From contig CAIVHI010000137.1 in the NCBI GenBank assembly GCA_903905685.1, positions 1 through 14,102 of the forward strand: DNA of 14,102 bases, written 5' to 3'. Shown in pieces: positions 1 through 7,236 of this stretch (the stretch's first letter is position 1; the number at the start of each line of letters is the position of its first letter). The stretch comes from an uncultured Bacteroidota bacterium. GTDB lineage: Bacteria; Bacteroidota; Bacteroidia; Chitinophagales; Chitinophagaceae. The notes beneath the pieces are model-generated. The model was given only the letters and a program-made list of their open reading frames with translations, was not told the DNA's origin and did not search any database. Both the position numbers and the translations under genes were made by a program.

Positions 1-1461
1 AACAACGACCAGATTGAAAAGTCGCTGGGCCAAAAAGAGATGGAGTTGAGCATCATCAATTCTATCGAGAAGTTCATTCATGAGAATGTGAATTCCATTG
101 TTCCGTCGGCACTGCTGTTTGAAGAAAACACTTCATTTGGAGACATCGTCCATCGCTACAACGAACTTCAATCCACCCGCATCCGTCTGTTGATGAGCAC
201 TACCGACAGGAACCCGCTAGTGGGCGATGCAGAGCGGCAATTGGAAAATGTAAGAAGCCAATTGTTGACGTTCCTGAACACCACAAAAAATGAGGTGGCC
301 ACCAACGTTAATGCATTGAGGAAGAACAATGTGGACCTCAATACCCAGATACGAAGCGCTCCAAGCAAGCAGCGAACTTTTTTGGAATATACCCGCCAAC
401 AAACGGTGTTGCAGGAGATGTATCTGTTTCTGCTGAAAATTCAACAGCAAACCGAAATTACCAAAACCACCAATATTGCCAATGTCAGGATTATTGAAGG
501 CTCGCGTGCCGACGGTTCGCCTTACTTCCCCAATCGGCAAGTGATACTGGTTGTAGCCATCATTGCCGGCTTGGTATTGCCCATCATATTCATTTATTTT
601 TTGAACCTGTTCAACACGAAAATCCAGTCGAAGGGCGATGTGGAATCGCAGACATCGGTTCCGATAATTGGCGAAATCGGCCATAATGTGGTAAAGAGCA
701 GCATTGTGATACAGACGGGCTCGAAAAGCATTATTGCAGAGCAGCTTCGCTCGTTGCGCACCAACATGCAATTTTTCCTCACAACGGGTCAGGAGAACGT
801 CATTATGGTGACCTCGAGTATGAGTGAGGAAGGTAAATCATTCATTACCACCAACCTGGCGTGTAGTTTGGCCATCTCCGGCAAACGGGTCGTGGTGCTG
901 GAACTCGATTTGCGGAAACCGAAAATCTCCAAGAACCTCGGTTTGGAAAACACGTTGGGATTCTCCAATTACGTTATCGGGCAGATTACCGATTTGGACT
1001 CCATCATACAGCCATCGGGTGTAGTCGACAACTTTTTCATCATTCCGTCGGGGCCGGTTCCACCTAACCCTGCAGAGTTGATCATGCTGCAAAGCACGCG
1101 TGAATTGTTCGAAACCTTGAGTGAGAAGTTCGACTACGTCATTATCGATACGCCGCCGATTGGCTTTGTGACAGATGCGCAGTTGGTGAGCAAGTATGCC
1201 GACATGTCTATCTATGTGGTGCGCAACATGTTTACCCACAAAGAGCAATTGAAGATTGTAGACAACCTGTATAGAGACGGCAAAATTCCCAAAGTGGCCA
1301 TCGTCATCAACGACATCAACTTCAATACCGGGCAGGGCTACGGTTATGGCTACGGCTATGGTTATGGTTACGGCTATGGCTACGGCTATGGTGCAGGCTA
1401 TGGGGAAGGTTATTTTGAAATGCCCAAAAAGCCCGGAATATTTTCCAGGTTATTCAAATAG
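1..1461 (+). CDS. Wzc-type polysaccharide co-polymerase / bacterial tyrosine kinase, 5'-truncated
   Basis: The reading frame is open from base 1, so the N-terminus lies outside the window; 486 codons are visible. The first part is a charged, probably coiled-coil periplasmic stretch ending in a GNVR-like segment (about 340-530), then one hydrophobic transmembrane helix (about 541-609). The cytoplasmic BY-kinase domain follows: an EX2RX2R oligomerisation motif (739-759), a Walker A-like SSMSEEGKS (814-840, lysine at 835), a Walker A' with LELDLRKP (GAT at 907) and a Walker B IIDTPP (1141-1158). The C-terminus is a Gly-Tyr tail followed by a short basic end. In this family the kinase autophosphorylates a tyrosine cluster and controls polysaccharide chain length and export. 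Two departures from the usual motifs are Glu for Gly just before EGKS and Glu for the first Asp of Walker A'. The permease gene starts 22 bases downstream. Assignment to Wzc/Etk-like kinases is firm; the substrate polysaccharide is inferred. Confidence 0.92.
   Translation, partial: NNDQIEKSLGQKEMELSIINSIEKFIHENVNSIVPSALLFEENTSFGDIVHRYNELQSTRIRLLMSTTDRNPLVGDAERQLENVRSQLLTFLNTTKNEVATNVNALRKNNVDLNTQIRSAPSKQRTFLEYTRQQTVLQEMYLFLLKIQQQTEITKTTNIANVRIIEGSRADGSPYFPNRQVILVVAIIAGLVLPIIFIYFLNLFNTKIQSKGDVESQTSVPIIGEIGHNVVKSSIVIQTGSKSIIAEQLRSLRTNMQFFLTTGQENVIMVTSSMSEEGKSFITTNLACSLAISGKRVVVLELDLRKPKISKNLGLENTLGFSNYVIGQITDLDSIIQPSGVVDNFFIIPSGPVPPNPAELIMLQSTRELFETLSEKFDYVIIDTPPIGFVTDAQLVSKYADMSIYVVRNMFTHKEQLKIVDNLYRDGKIPKVAIVINDINFNTGQGYGYGYGYGYGYGYGYGYGAGYGEGYFEMPKKPGIFSRLFK
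1336..1413 (+). repeat. Gly-Tyr hexanucleotide repeat encoding the kinase tyrosine tail
   Basis: The codons read Gly-Tyr nine times without a break (1336-1389), followed by Gly-Ala, Gly-Tyr, Gly-Glu and Gly-Tyr, giving 11 tyrosines in 26 codons. At DNA level it is a GGY-TAY hexamer repeat. Third positions switch irregularly between C and T, so the units are not identical copies. The tail sits where BY-kinases carry the tyrosine cluster that is autophosphorylated, which is its likely role. A repeat like this can change unit number by slippage and so alter the number of phosphorylatable sites. Confidence 0.9.
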
Positions 1462-1483
1462 AAGCTAAAGTGTCAAGTGGTTT

Positions 1484-2317
1484 ATGGTTCAAGAAACGGT
1501 AATAAAATCCTATAAAGGCGTAAAGCCGATTAATTGGAAGGAGCTGAAGCAGTATAAAGATTTGCTTTACTTCATGGTATTGCGAGATATCACGGTTATT
1601 TACAAGCAAACCATCATGGGCTTTGCTTGGGCTATCGTGAATCCCATTGTGTCTATGGTCATATTCACGTTTGTGTTTGGGAAATTGGCACGCATCACGA
1701 GCGATGGCATACCCTATCCGTTGTTCAGTTTCTGCGCATTGGTTCCTTGGACCTATTTTTCCAATACCATGAATGCGTCGGGCACCAGCCTTATACAATC
1801 GTCCAACCTGTTTACGAAGGTATATTTTCCGCGTATCCTCATTCCATTGACGCCCATCTTTTCAAAATTGGCAGATTTCGGCATCTCCTTCGCCATCCTA
1901 ATCTTGTTTTTGATAGGCTACAAGGCGACGCCCACCGTGGAAATTTTGGCCTTGCCCCTCCTCATGGTCTTGATGATTGTTACGGTAGCAGGTATCGGAT
2001 TTTGGTTGTCGGCACTTGCCATCCAGTATCGCGACGTCAAGTTTGCCATAACGTTCGTTACGCCCTTGATGATGTATGCGGCGCCGGTTGTATTCCCATC
2101 GTCTATGATTTTGGAGAAATACGGCTACCACGGCTATTTGCTGTATGGCCTATACCCAATGGCCGGGGTTATTGAAGGATTTAGAGGAGCGTTACTGCCG
2201 CAAAAGCCCATTCCTTGGGACTTGGTGGGCATGGGCAGCATCAGTGCTGTCGTGCTTTTTGCGTCGGGGTGGCGCTACTTCAGAAGAACGGAACGCTTTT
2301 TTGCCGATATCGCCTAA
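1484..2317 (+). CDS. wzm: ABC-2 type polysaccharide export permease (Wzm-like)
   Basis: A 277-residue integral membrane protein, the normal length for the transmembrane subunit of an O-antigen, teichoic acid or capsule ABC exporter. The N-terminal region has the family signature RDITVIYKQTIMGFAWAIVNP (residues 34-54). Hydrophobic segments lie at about 48-68, 82-97, 118-145, 153-178, 187-208 and 247-262. The family motif YPMAGVIEGFRGALL is at 224-238. It should pair with the ATPase encoded 8 bases downstream to move a lipid-linked polysaccharide across the inner membrane. The ATG at 1484 is chosen because it follows the kinase stop by 22 bases and precedes the conserved amphipathic N-terminus; no Shine-Dalgarno sequence is evident, which is normal in Bacteroidota. 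The family is clear; the exported glycan is inferred from the neighbouring genes. Confidence 0.94.
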   Translation: MVQETVIKSYKGVKPINWKELKQYKDLLYFMVLRDITVIYKQTIMGFAWAIVNPIVSMVIFTFVFGKLARITSDGIPYPLFSFCALVPWTYFSNTMNASGTSLIQSSNLFTKVYFPRILIPLTPIFSKLADFGISFAILILFLIGYKATPTVEILALPLLMVLMIVTVAGIGFWLSALAIQYRDVKFAITFVTPLMMYAAPVVFPSSMILEKYGYHGYLLYGLYPMAGVIEGFRGALLPQKPIPWDLVGMGSISAVVLFASGWRYFRRTERFFADIA

Positions 2318-2325
2318 ACTACTTT

Positions 2326-3543
2326 ATGAGTGACTATGTAATACAGGCCAACGGATTGTCGAAGGCATACCGTTTGGGTCTTAAAGACGCCAAAAACGAT
2401 ACCCTTGGCGCTACCTTGGCATCTTGGGTAAAGAGTCCTGCAAAGAACTACAACCGGCTCCGCAAGCTGTCCCGTTTCGACCCTACCAAGGACGACGAGG
2501 AGGATATGTTTTGGGCGTTGAGAGATATGTCGTTCAGCGTTGCGCAAGGCGAAATTTTGGGCATCATCGGCCGTAATGGAGCCGGAAAGAGCACGTTGCT
2601 CAAAATACTTTCCAAAATTACCGACCCTACGCTGGGCGAAATCCGGATAAAGGGGCGCGTAGCCGCGCTGCTCGAAGTGGGTACGGGTTTCAATTTGGAG
2701 CTTACCGGCCGCGAGAACATCTTTTTGAATGGCACCATTTTGGGTATGACCCGGAAAGAAGTGACCAAGAAGTTTGATGAAATCGTGGACTTCAGTGGAG
2801 TGGAGAAATTCATAGATACCCCTGTAAAACGGTATTCCAGCGGCATGAAAGTGCGGCTTGGCTTTGCCGTGGCTGCCCACTTGGAGCCCGAAATACTGAT
2901 TATTGATGAGGTACTCGCTGTGGGCGATGCGGAGTTCCAAAAAAAGTGTTTGGGCAAAATGCAGGGCATCAGTGCGGTTGAAGGCCGTACGGTGCTTTTT
3001 GTAAGCCACGACATGTCGGCGGTTGGCACCCTTTGCAACAAGTGCCTCCTTTTGGAGCGGGGTAGGATTGACATGGTAGGTGAGACTCCTATGGCCATCC
3101 AGAAATATACCCAAAACGTTTCGGGCAGTTCCATAGAAGACTACCACGAGAGCACGATACGCCTTCAGATTGAAGAAGTTACGCCTACCCAGCTCGTTGC
3201 CAAGGCTTTTTTCAAGATATTGGAAAACAACTTGCTCGATGGCGTTTTCCACTTGCGGCTCTATGACGGAGCCAATTTCGAGTTGATGTTCTACAAGGAA
3301 AAAGACATCAGGATTTACGACAACGAATACGTGGAAATCAAGATGGATGTGAGTTCGTTCAAAGCGGGCTACTACTCCATACAGGTGAAATATGCCGCAT
3401 CCACCATCGACCTTTCCAAGCGGGTGGTTCTGGCGAGCGACTTTACGCCCGTAATGGTGGATAGGGACACCTTCAAATACGAAAAAGGGTCTATCGCGCC
3501 GCCGGTGCAACTCATCAACACCACCAGGAATTTTCAATATTGA
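2326..3543 (+). CDS. wzt: ABC transporter ATPase for polysaccharide export (Wzt-like) with C-terminal extension
   Basis: A 405-residue nucleotide-binding subunit. It has Walker A GRNGAGKST (residues 82-90), an ABC signature YSSGM (170-174), Walker B ILIIDEVLAVGD (190-201) and the switch histidine in SHD (H228). A 40-residue basic insertion (about 20-60) before the core is typical of the Wzt/TagH group. Residues about 270-405 form an extra C-terminal domain rich in beta strands. In characterised Wzt proteins this region binds the polysaccharide, sometimes its modified non-reducing end, and sets export specificity. The ATG at 2326 lies 8 bases after the permease stop. The frame is open upstream to a TTG at 2215, but that would overlap the permease by about 100 bases and add residues unlike the family. 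Its pairing with the upstream permease is strongly supported by adjacency. Confidence 0.94.
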   Translation: MSDYVIQANGLSKAYRLGLKDAKNDTLGATLASWVKSPAKNYNRLRKLSRFDPTKDDEEDMFWALRDMSFSVAQGEILGIIGRNGAGKSTLLKILSKITDPTLGEIRIKGRVAALLEVGTGFNLELTGRENIFLNGTILGMTRKEVTKKFDEIVDFSGVEKFIDTPVKRYSSGMKVRLGFAVAAHLEPEILIIDEVLAVGDAEFQKKCLGKMQGISAVEGRTVLFVSHDMSAVGTLCNKCLLLERGRIDMVGETPMAIQKYTQNVSGSSIEDYHESTIRLQIEEVTPTQLVAKAFFKILENNLLDGVFHLRLYDGANFELMFYKEKDIRIYDNEYVEIKMDVSSFKAGYYSIQVKYAASTIDLSKRVVLASDFTPVMVDRDTFKYEKGSIAPPVQLINTTRNFQY

Positions 3544-3567
3544 TCTGCACGTTGGAAGGTGCAGGTC
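3542..3567 (+). other. Hairpin across the stop of the export ATPase gene
   Basis: Bases 3542-3550 can pair with 3559-3567: nine base pairs including one G-T (G-U in RNA), around a perfect CTGCAC/GTGCAG core, with an 8-base loop. The stem begins inside the stop codon. No run of T follows, so it does not look like a standard intrinsic terminator. A weaker alternative stem (GAAGG at 3555-3559 with CCTTC at 3567-3571) would exclude it. It sits in the longest gap of the window, between the export module and the nonulosonate module, and could be an attenuator, an RNA-stability element or chance. Confidence 0.35.
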
Positions 3568-3593
3568 CTTCATCTGCTATCTAAATATACACC

Positions 3594-4601
3594 ATGGTCG
3601 ACACCAATATTTTCATCATTGCTGAAATTGCGCAGGCGCACGATGGCAGTTTGGGTATCCTCCATTCCTATATCGATGCCCTTGCTGCCGCAGGCGTGTC
3701 GGCGGTAAAGTTTCAAACGCATATTGCCCAAGCCGAAAGTTCGGCACATGAGCCATTTCGGGTTAAGTTCAGTTATGTGGACGATACCCGTTACGACTAT
3801 TGGAGGCGGATGGAATTTACGGAAAGCCAATGGCACGGCATCAAGCAGCATTGCGATGATGCGGGCGTGGAGTTCATTTCATCACCATTCTCCAATGCCG
3901 CAGTCGACCTCCTGGAACGGGTGGGGGTGAAGCGCTATAAAGTGGGGTCGGGAGAGGTTTCGAACTTCCTACTGCTCGAGAAACTGGCGGCTACAGGCAA
4001 GCCGGTCATCCTGTCGTCAGGCATGAGCAGTTTTGCCGAGCTCGACAAGGCAGTAGGTTTTTTGCAAAGCCGTAATACGGACGTATCGGTGATGCAATGC
4101 ACAACCGCTTACCCTACGGCACCTGCACAATGGGGATTGAACGTGGTACCGTTGCTGGAATCGAGGTATGGCTTGCCGGTTGGGTTTTCAGACCACAGTG
4201 GGGTGATCTATCCATCTATTGCGGCCGTGGCATTGGGTGCACGGATGTTGGAGTTTCATGCCGTGTTCGACCGGCGCATGTTTGGCCCGGATGCCAAGGC
4301 GTCGCTTACCATAAATGAAATTGCGGAGTTGGTGCGGGCGTGTACTCAAGTGGATACTTCGGTGAAAACCGTAATCGATAAAGACGATACCTCATCATTC
4401 ACGGCACTGAAGCAGATTTTCGAGAAATCATTGGCCGTCAACAAAGACCTCGCCGCCGGGCACGTGTTGCAGTTCGGCGATTTGGAAGCCAAGAAGCCCA
4501 GAGGCTTCGGTATAGACGCAGCACGTTTTGAATCCGTTATCGGGAAAACGTTGAAAAACAATCTAAAAGCATACGAATTTTTGAATGACTTCGATATATA
4601 A
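3594..4601 (+). CDS. neuB: N-acetylneuraminate synthase family protein (NeuB-like nonulosonate synthase)
   Basis: A 335-residue protein of the NeuB family, which condenses phosphoenolpyruvate with an N-acetylmannosamine-type sugar to form a nonulosonic acid. The TIM-barrel part shows IIAEIAQAHDGS at 8-19, VSAVKFQTHIA at 35-45, SSPFS at 96-100, KVGSGE at 116-121 and GFSDHSG at 197-203. His201 and His222 are 21 residues apart, the spacing of the two Mn-binding histidines in meningococcal NeuB. A C-terminal SAF/antifreeze-like domain begins near residue 275 (EKSLAVNKDLAAGH). In the usual GPDHKASL segment the histidine is alanine (GPDAKASL, 231-238), and the preceding EKHFTLD-type stretch reads EFHAVFD, so it is a divergent member. 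The stop overlaps the next gene by 17 bases. Neu5Ac synthase is the default guess; legionaminate- or pseudaminate-type synthases are alternatives. Confidence 0.88.
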   Translation: MVDTNIFIIAEIAQAHDGSLGILHSYIDALAAAGVSAVKFQTHIAQAESSAHEPFRVKFSYVDDTRYDYWRRMEFTESQWHGIKQHCDDAGVEFISSPFSNAAVDLLERVGVKRYKVGSGEVSNFLLLEKLAATGKPVILSSGMSSFAELDKAVGFLQSRNTDVSVMQCTTAYPTAPAQWGLNVVPLLESRYGLPVGFSDHSGVIYPSIAAVALGARMLEFHAVFDRRMFGPDAKASLTINEIAELVRACTQVDTSVKTVIDKDDTSSFTALKQIFEKSLAVNKDLAAGHVLQFGDLEAKKPRGFGIDAARFESVIGKTLKNNLKAYEFLNDFDI

Positions 4602-5751
4602 AAGAAAAGTTTGTGTCGTAATCACTGCACGGCCAAGCTACAGCAGAATAAAGACGGCACTTGAGGGCATCAAGAACCATCCCGATTTGGAGTTGCAACT
4701 GGTAGTTGCGGCATCGGCATTGCTCGATCGTTATGGGTCTGCGGTAAACTACATAGAGCGTGACGGCTTCAAGATTGATGCCAAGGTGTTCAATGTTTTG
4801 GAGGGTGAAAACCTTACTGCGGCTGCGAAAACCACCGGTATAGGCATATTGGAACTTTCTACCGTCTTCGACAACCTGAAGCCCGACATCGTTGTAACGG
4901 TGGCCGACAGGTTCGAGACCATGGCTACAGCCATTTCGGCAGCCTATATGAATATCCCTTTGGCCCACATTCAAGGTGGCGAAGTGACCGGGAATATTGA
5001 CGAGAAGGTGAGGCATTCCATAACCAAGCTTGCCGATTTGCATTTCGTTGCGTCGGAAGGCGCAATGGAGCGGGTCATCAAATTGGGAGAAGACCCGGTT
5101 TCGGTATTCAACACCGGCTGCCCGTCTATAGACTTGGCATCCAGAGTATTGGCGACGCCGGAAATGGATTTTGACCCCTATAAAAAGTACGGCGGTGTGG
5201 GCGGTTTCCCCGACCTCTCCAACGGCTACATCGTGGTGATGCAGCACCCCGTTACGAATGAATACAAGGAATCGAGGGTGCATATAGAGGAGACTTTATT
5301 GGCCGTGAGGGATGCCGACCGCCCGGTATTGTGGTTTTGGCCGAATGTGGATGCCGGTGCCGATGGTACCTCCTCGGGAATCCGCGCGTTCAGGGAGCGC
5401 AATAAGGATTTGAAAATCCATTTTTTCAAAAACATGGAGCCCGATGATTTCTTGAGGCTGCTGTGCAACAGTAGTTGCCTGATAGGCAATTCCAGTGTAG
5501 GTATTAGGGAATGTGCGTTTTTGGGTGTGCCGGTGGTAAACGTGGGTACCCGCCAGAATCGTCGCGACCGCGGCAACAACGTCATTGATGTGGATTATAA
5601 GGCTGATGCCATAAGCACCGCAGTGCGCCACTGGCTGCACTCGCCACGCCCTGCCGCGAGCGACGTGTATGGTGGCGGTGATGCGGGCGGCAAGATTGCC
5701 GAGCTACTTTCGAAAGCACCATTGAAATTCCACAAAACCATCACTTATTAA
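4585..5751 (+). CDS. neuC: UDP-N-acetylglucosamine 2-epimerase, hydrolysing (NeuC-like)
   Basis: A 388-residue GT-B-fold sugar 2-epimerase of the WecB/NeuC group, the usual length for the family. Visible motifs are ITARPSY near the N-terminus (13-19), the NeuC-type block HIQGGEVTGNIDEKVRHS (128-145) followed by ITKLADLHFVAS, the histidine motif MQHPV (219-223), GNSSVGIREC (301-310) and NVGTRQNRRDRGNNV (319-333). Hydrolysing members convert UDP-GlcNAc, or a related UDP-sugar, to free ManNAc or its derivative, which NeuB then uses. The GEVTG-IDE-RHS-TK-LHF pattern favours the hydrolysing NeuC/LegG type over non-hydrolysing WecB. The ATG at 4585 lies inside the neuB end and gives the best N-terminus; no later in-frame start precedes the first conserved strand. 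The overlap suggests translational coupling with neuB. UDP-GlcNAc versus a modified UDP-sugar as substrate is undecided. Confidence 0.9.
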   Translation: MTSIYKRKVCVVITARPSYSRIKTALEGIKNHPDLELQLVVAASALLDRYGSAVNYIERDGFKIDAKVFNVLEGENLTAAAKTTGIGILELSTVFDNLKPDIVVTVADRFETMATAISAAYMNIPLAHIQGGEVTGNIDEKVRHSITKLADLHFVASEGAMERVIKLGEDPVSVFNTGCPSIDLASRVLATPEMDFDPYKKYGGVGGFPDLSNGYIVVMQHPVTNEYKESRVHIEETLLAVRDADRPVLWFWPNVDAGADGTSSGIRAFRERNKDLKIHFFKNMEPDDFLRLLCNSSCLIGNSSVGIRECAFLGVPVVNVGTRQNRRDRGNNVIDVDYKADAISTAVRHWLHSPRPAASDVYGGGDAGGKIAELLSKAPLKFHKTITY

Positions 5752-5776
5752 TCGCGTCTTCGCCAAGCCCCAAAAC

Positions 5777-6496
5777 ATGATTGACGGAAAACGGATACTG
5801 GGTTTCATTCCGGCACGCGCGGGCTCCAAAGGGGTACCGGGTAAGAACCTCAAAATGCTGCATGGCAAGCCCTTGCTTGCCTATACCGCAGAGGCCGCGC
5901 TCAAGTCGTCTTTTCTGGATATGGTACTGCTCAGCACAGATTCTAAGCAGTATGCCGAGGCCGGGCGGGCCATGGGGCTCCAAGTTCCATTTCTCCGGCC
6001 CGCAGCTTTGGCCCAAGATACTACGCCTACCCTGCCGGTAATACAACACGCTTTGAATACCCTTGCCGAAGCCGGCGAAGTATTCGATGCCGTTTGCCTG
6101 TTGCAGGTTACCGCACCATTTCGAAAAAAGGGCTTCATAGACGAAGCCATCAGTGTGTTTTATTTGAGGGGTTCAGACTCCCTGCTTTCGGTACTGCCCG
6201 TGCCCCATGAGTATAACCCACACTGGACGTTTGAGCCGGAAGCGGCATCGGGACTCTTGCACATTGCAACCGGAGAAAAGGAAATCATCAAGCGGCGGCA
6301 AGACTTACCCAAGGCGTTCATAAGGGATGGCTCCATATATCTCACCAAGACATCGGTACTGCTGGATAAAAATTCTGTTTACGGCGACTCGGTGGCCTAT
6401 ATAGAGTCTGACCCCGGGTTTCAGTGCAACATAGATACGGTTGCAGATTGGGAGAAGGCAGAGCAGCGTGTAGCCCACTTGTTGCCATCCCTTTAA
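5777..6496 (+). CDS. neuA: CMP-nonulosonate cytidylyltransferase (NeuA-like acylneuraminate cytidylyltransferase)
   Basis: A 239-residue nucleotidyltransferase, close to the length of single-domain CMP-sialic acid synthetases. It has the CTP-binding signature IPARAGSKGVPGKN (residues 11-24), STDS (53-56), LLQVTAPFR (108-116, usually LLQPTSPLR), RDGSIY (183-188, usually NGAIY) and the C-terminal IDTVADWEKAE (219-229) typical of the family. It activates the product of the upstream NeuB-type enzyme to the CMP-sugar in the cytoplasm. It starts 25 bases after the epimerase gene and completes a neuB-neuC-neuA set. The replacements in the substrate-side motifs leave room for a nonulosonate other than Neu5Ac, for example a legionaminate-type sugar. 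Confidence 0.9.
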   Translation: MIDGKRILGFIPARAGSKGVPGKNLKMLHGKPLLAYTAEAALKSSFLDMVLLSTDSKQYAEAGRAMGLQVPFLRPAALAQDTTPTLPVIQHALNTLAEAGEVFDAVCLLQVTAPFRKKGFIDEAISVFYLRGSDSLLSVLPVPHEYNPHWTFEPEAASGLLHIATGEKEIIKRRQDLPKAFIRDGSIYLTKTSVLLDKNSVYGDSVAYIESDPGFQCNIDTVADWEKAEQRVAHLLPSL

Positions 6497-6539
6497 GAAG
6501 CCGTTCAAACGACAAAATCATAAAATACTATCGCATATC

Positions 6540-7196
6540 ATGACAAACAGAGCAATAGCGGAATCGGTCTTTAAGACATTCGCAGGCAAGGAAGGCTGCC
6601 AGCACATAGCCTCCAACAACGCATTGAACGGCATCATGAACCTGATATCCAAGTACGGTTGCAGCACCGTTTTTGAAGTGGGTATAGGTATCGGTACCAT
6701 TCCATATGCCTTGAATGAGTATGTGGCAGCCAATCCTGGAAAGAAATTGAAGTATACCGGCATCGAGGAAAATGCCTTTTGTTTGGGACAGTTGAAGCAA
6801 AACCTAACCGGCCTCGACAAGAATTTCGACTATTCGCAATTCGCCGCCATAGACATGGTTCCCCAGGCTTTCTACGATTTACTGATTGTTGACGGCGCGA
6901 ACGACAGTGTCGAGAAAATCAAACGCCTCTGTAATCCGTCGGGCCGCACTATACTATTTGTGGAAGGCGACCGAAAAGGGCAAGTGGACATTTTGAAAAA
7001 GATGTTCGACAACTACATCATGTTCCGTGAAGTGACCAACGAGAAGAATCAAGATTACTCGCCATTTCCCAAGAACGAATACATTCACGGTTATACGGTC
7101 ATCATCATCAATCCTACCGGTAGCGACAAGTCTTACCGTTTTGCACGCAAAATTGCAACGTCGGTAAAGTACAAAATGCGCCAAATGAAGAAGTAA
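6540..7196 (+). CDS. Putative class I SAM-dependent methyltransferase-like protein
   Basis: A 218-residue cytoplasmic protein with a Rossmann-type methyltransferase layout. Motif I is VFEVGIGIGTIPYAL (residues 44-58). An acidic residue follows the second strand (YTGIEEN, 72-78), and a motif IV-like strand is YDLLIVDGAN (112-121). A later strand, RTILFVEGD (136-144), fits the fold. The C-terminus (about 195-218) is strongly basic, which may aid membrane or nucleotide-sugar association. I cannot assign a subfamily or substrate. Lying between neuA and the tailoring and transferase genes, a role in O-methylating a sugar of the exported glycan is plausible, and capping of the chain end is another option. 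It starts 43 bases after neuA. The SAM-binding fold is likely; actual methyl transfer is inferred. Confidence 0.6.
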   Translation: MTNRAIAESVFKTFAGKEGCQHIASNNALNGIMNLISKYGCSTVFEVGIGIGTIPYALNEYVAANPGKKLKYTGIEENAFCLGQLKQNLTGLDKNFDYSQFAAIDMVPQAFYDLLIVDGANDSVEKIKRLCNPSGRTILFVEGDRKGQVDILKKMFDNYIMFREVTNEKNQDYSPFPKNEYIHGYTVIIINPTGSDKSYRFARKIATSVKYKMRQMKK

Positions 7197-7236
7197 TACC
7201 CCACTGCAAACCCATTAGTACCAATCCGAGTCCCAT

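Noticed and set aside
2215..2325. N-terminal extension of the Wzt-like frame from a TTG at 2215
   Set aside because: It would overlap about 100 bases of the permease gene and encodes residues unlike the family; the ATG at 2326 gives a canonical N-terminus.
2314..3573. Long antisense open frame (419 codons) opposite the Wzt gene
   Set aside because: It mirrors a clearly conserved ATPase on the + strand and its translation shows no recognisable domain; it is a shadow of codon bias.
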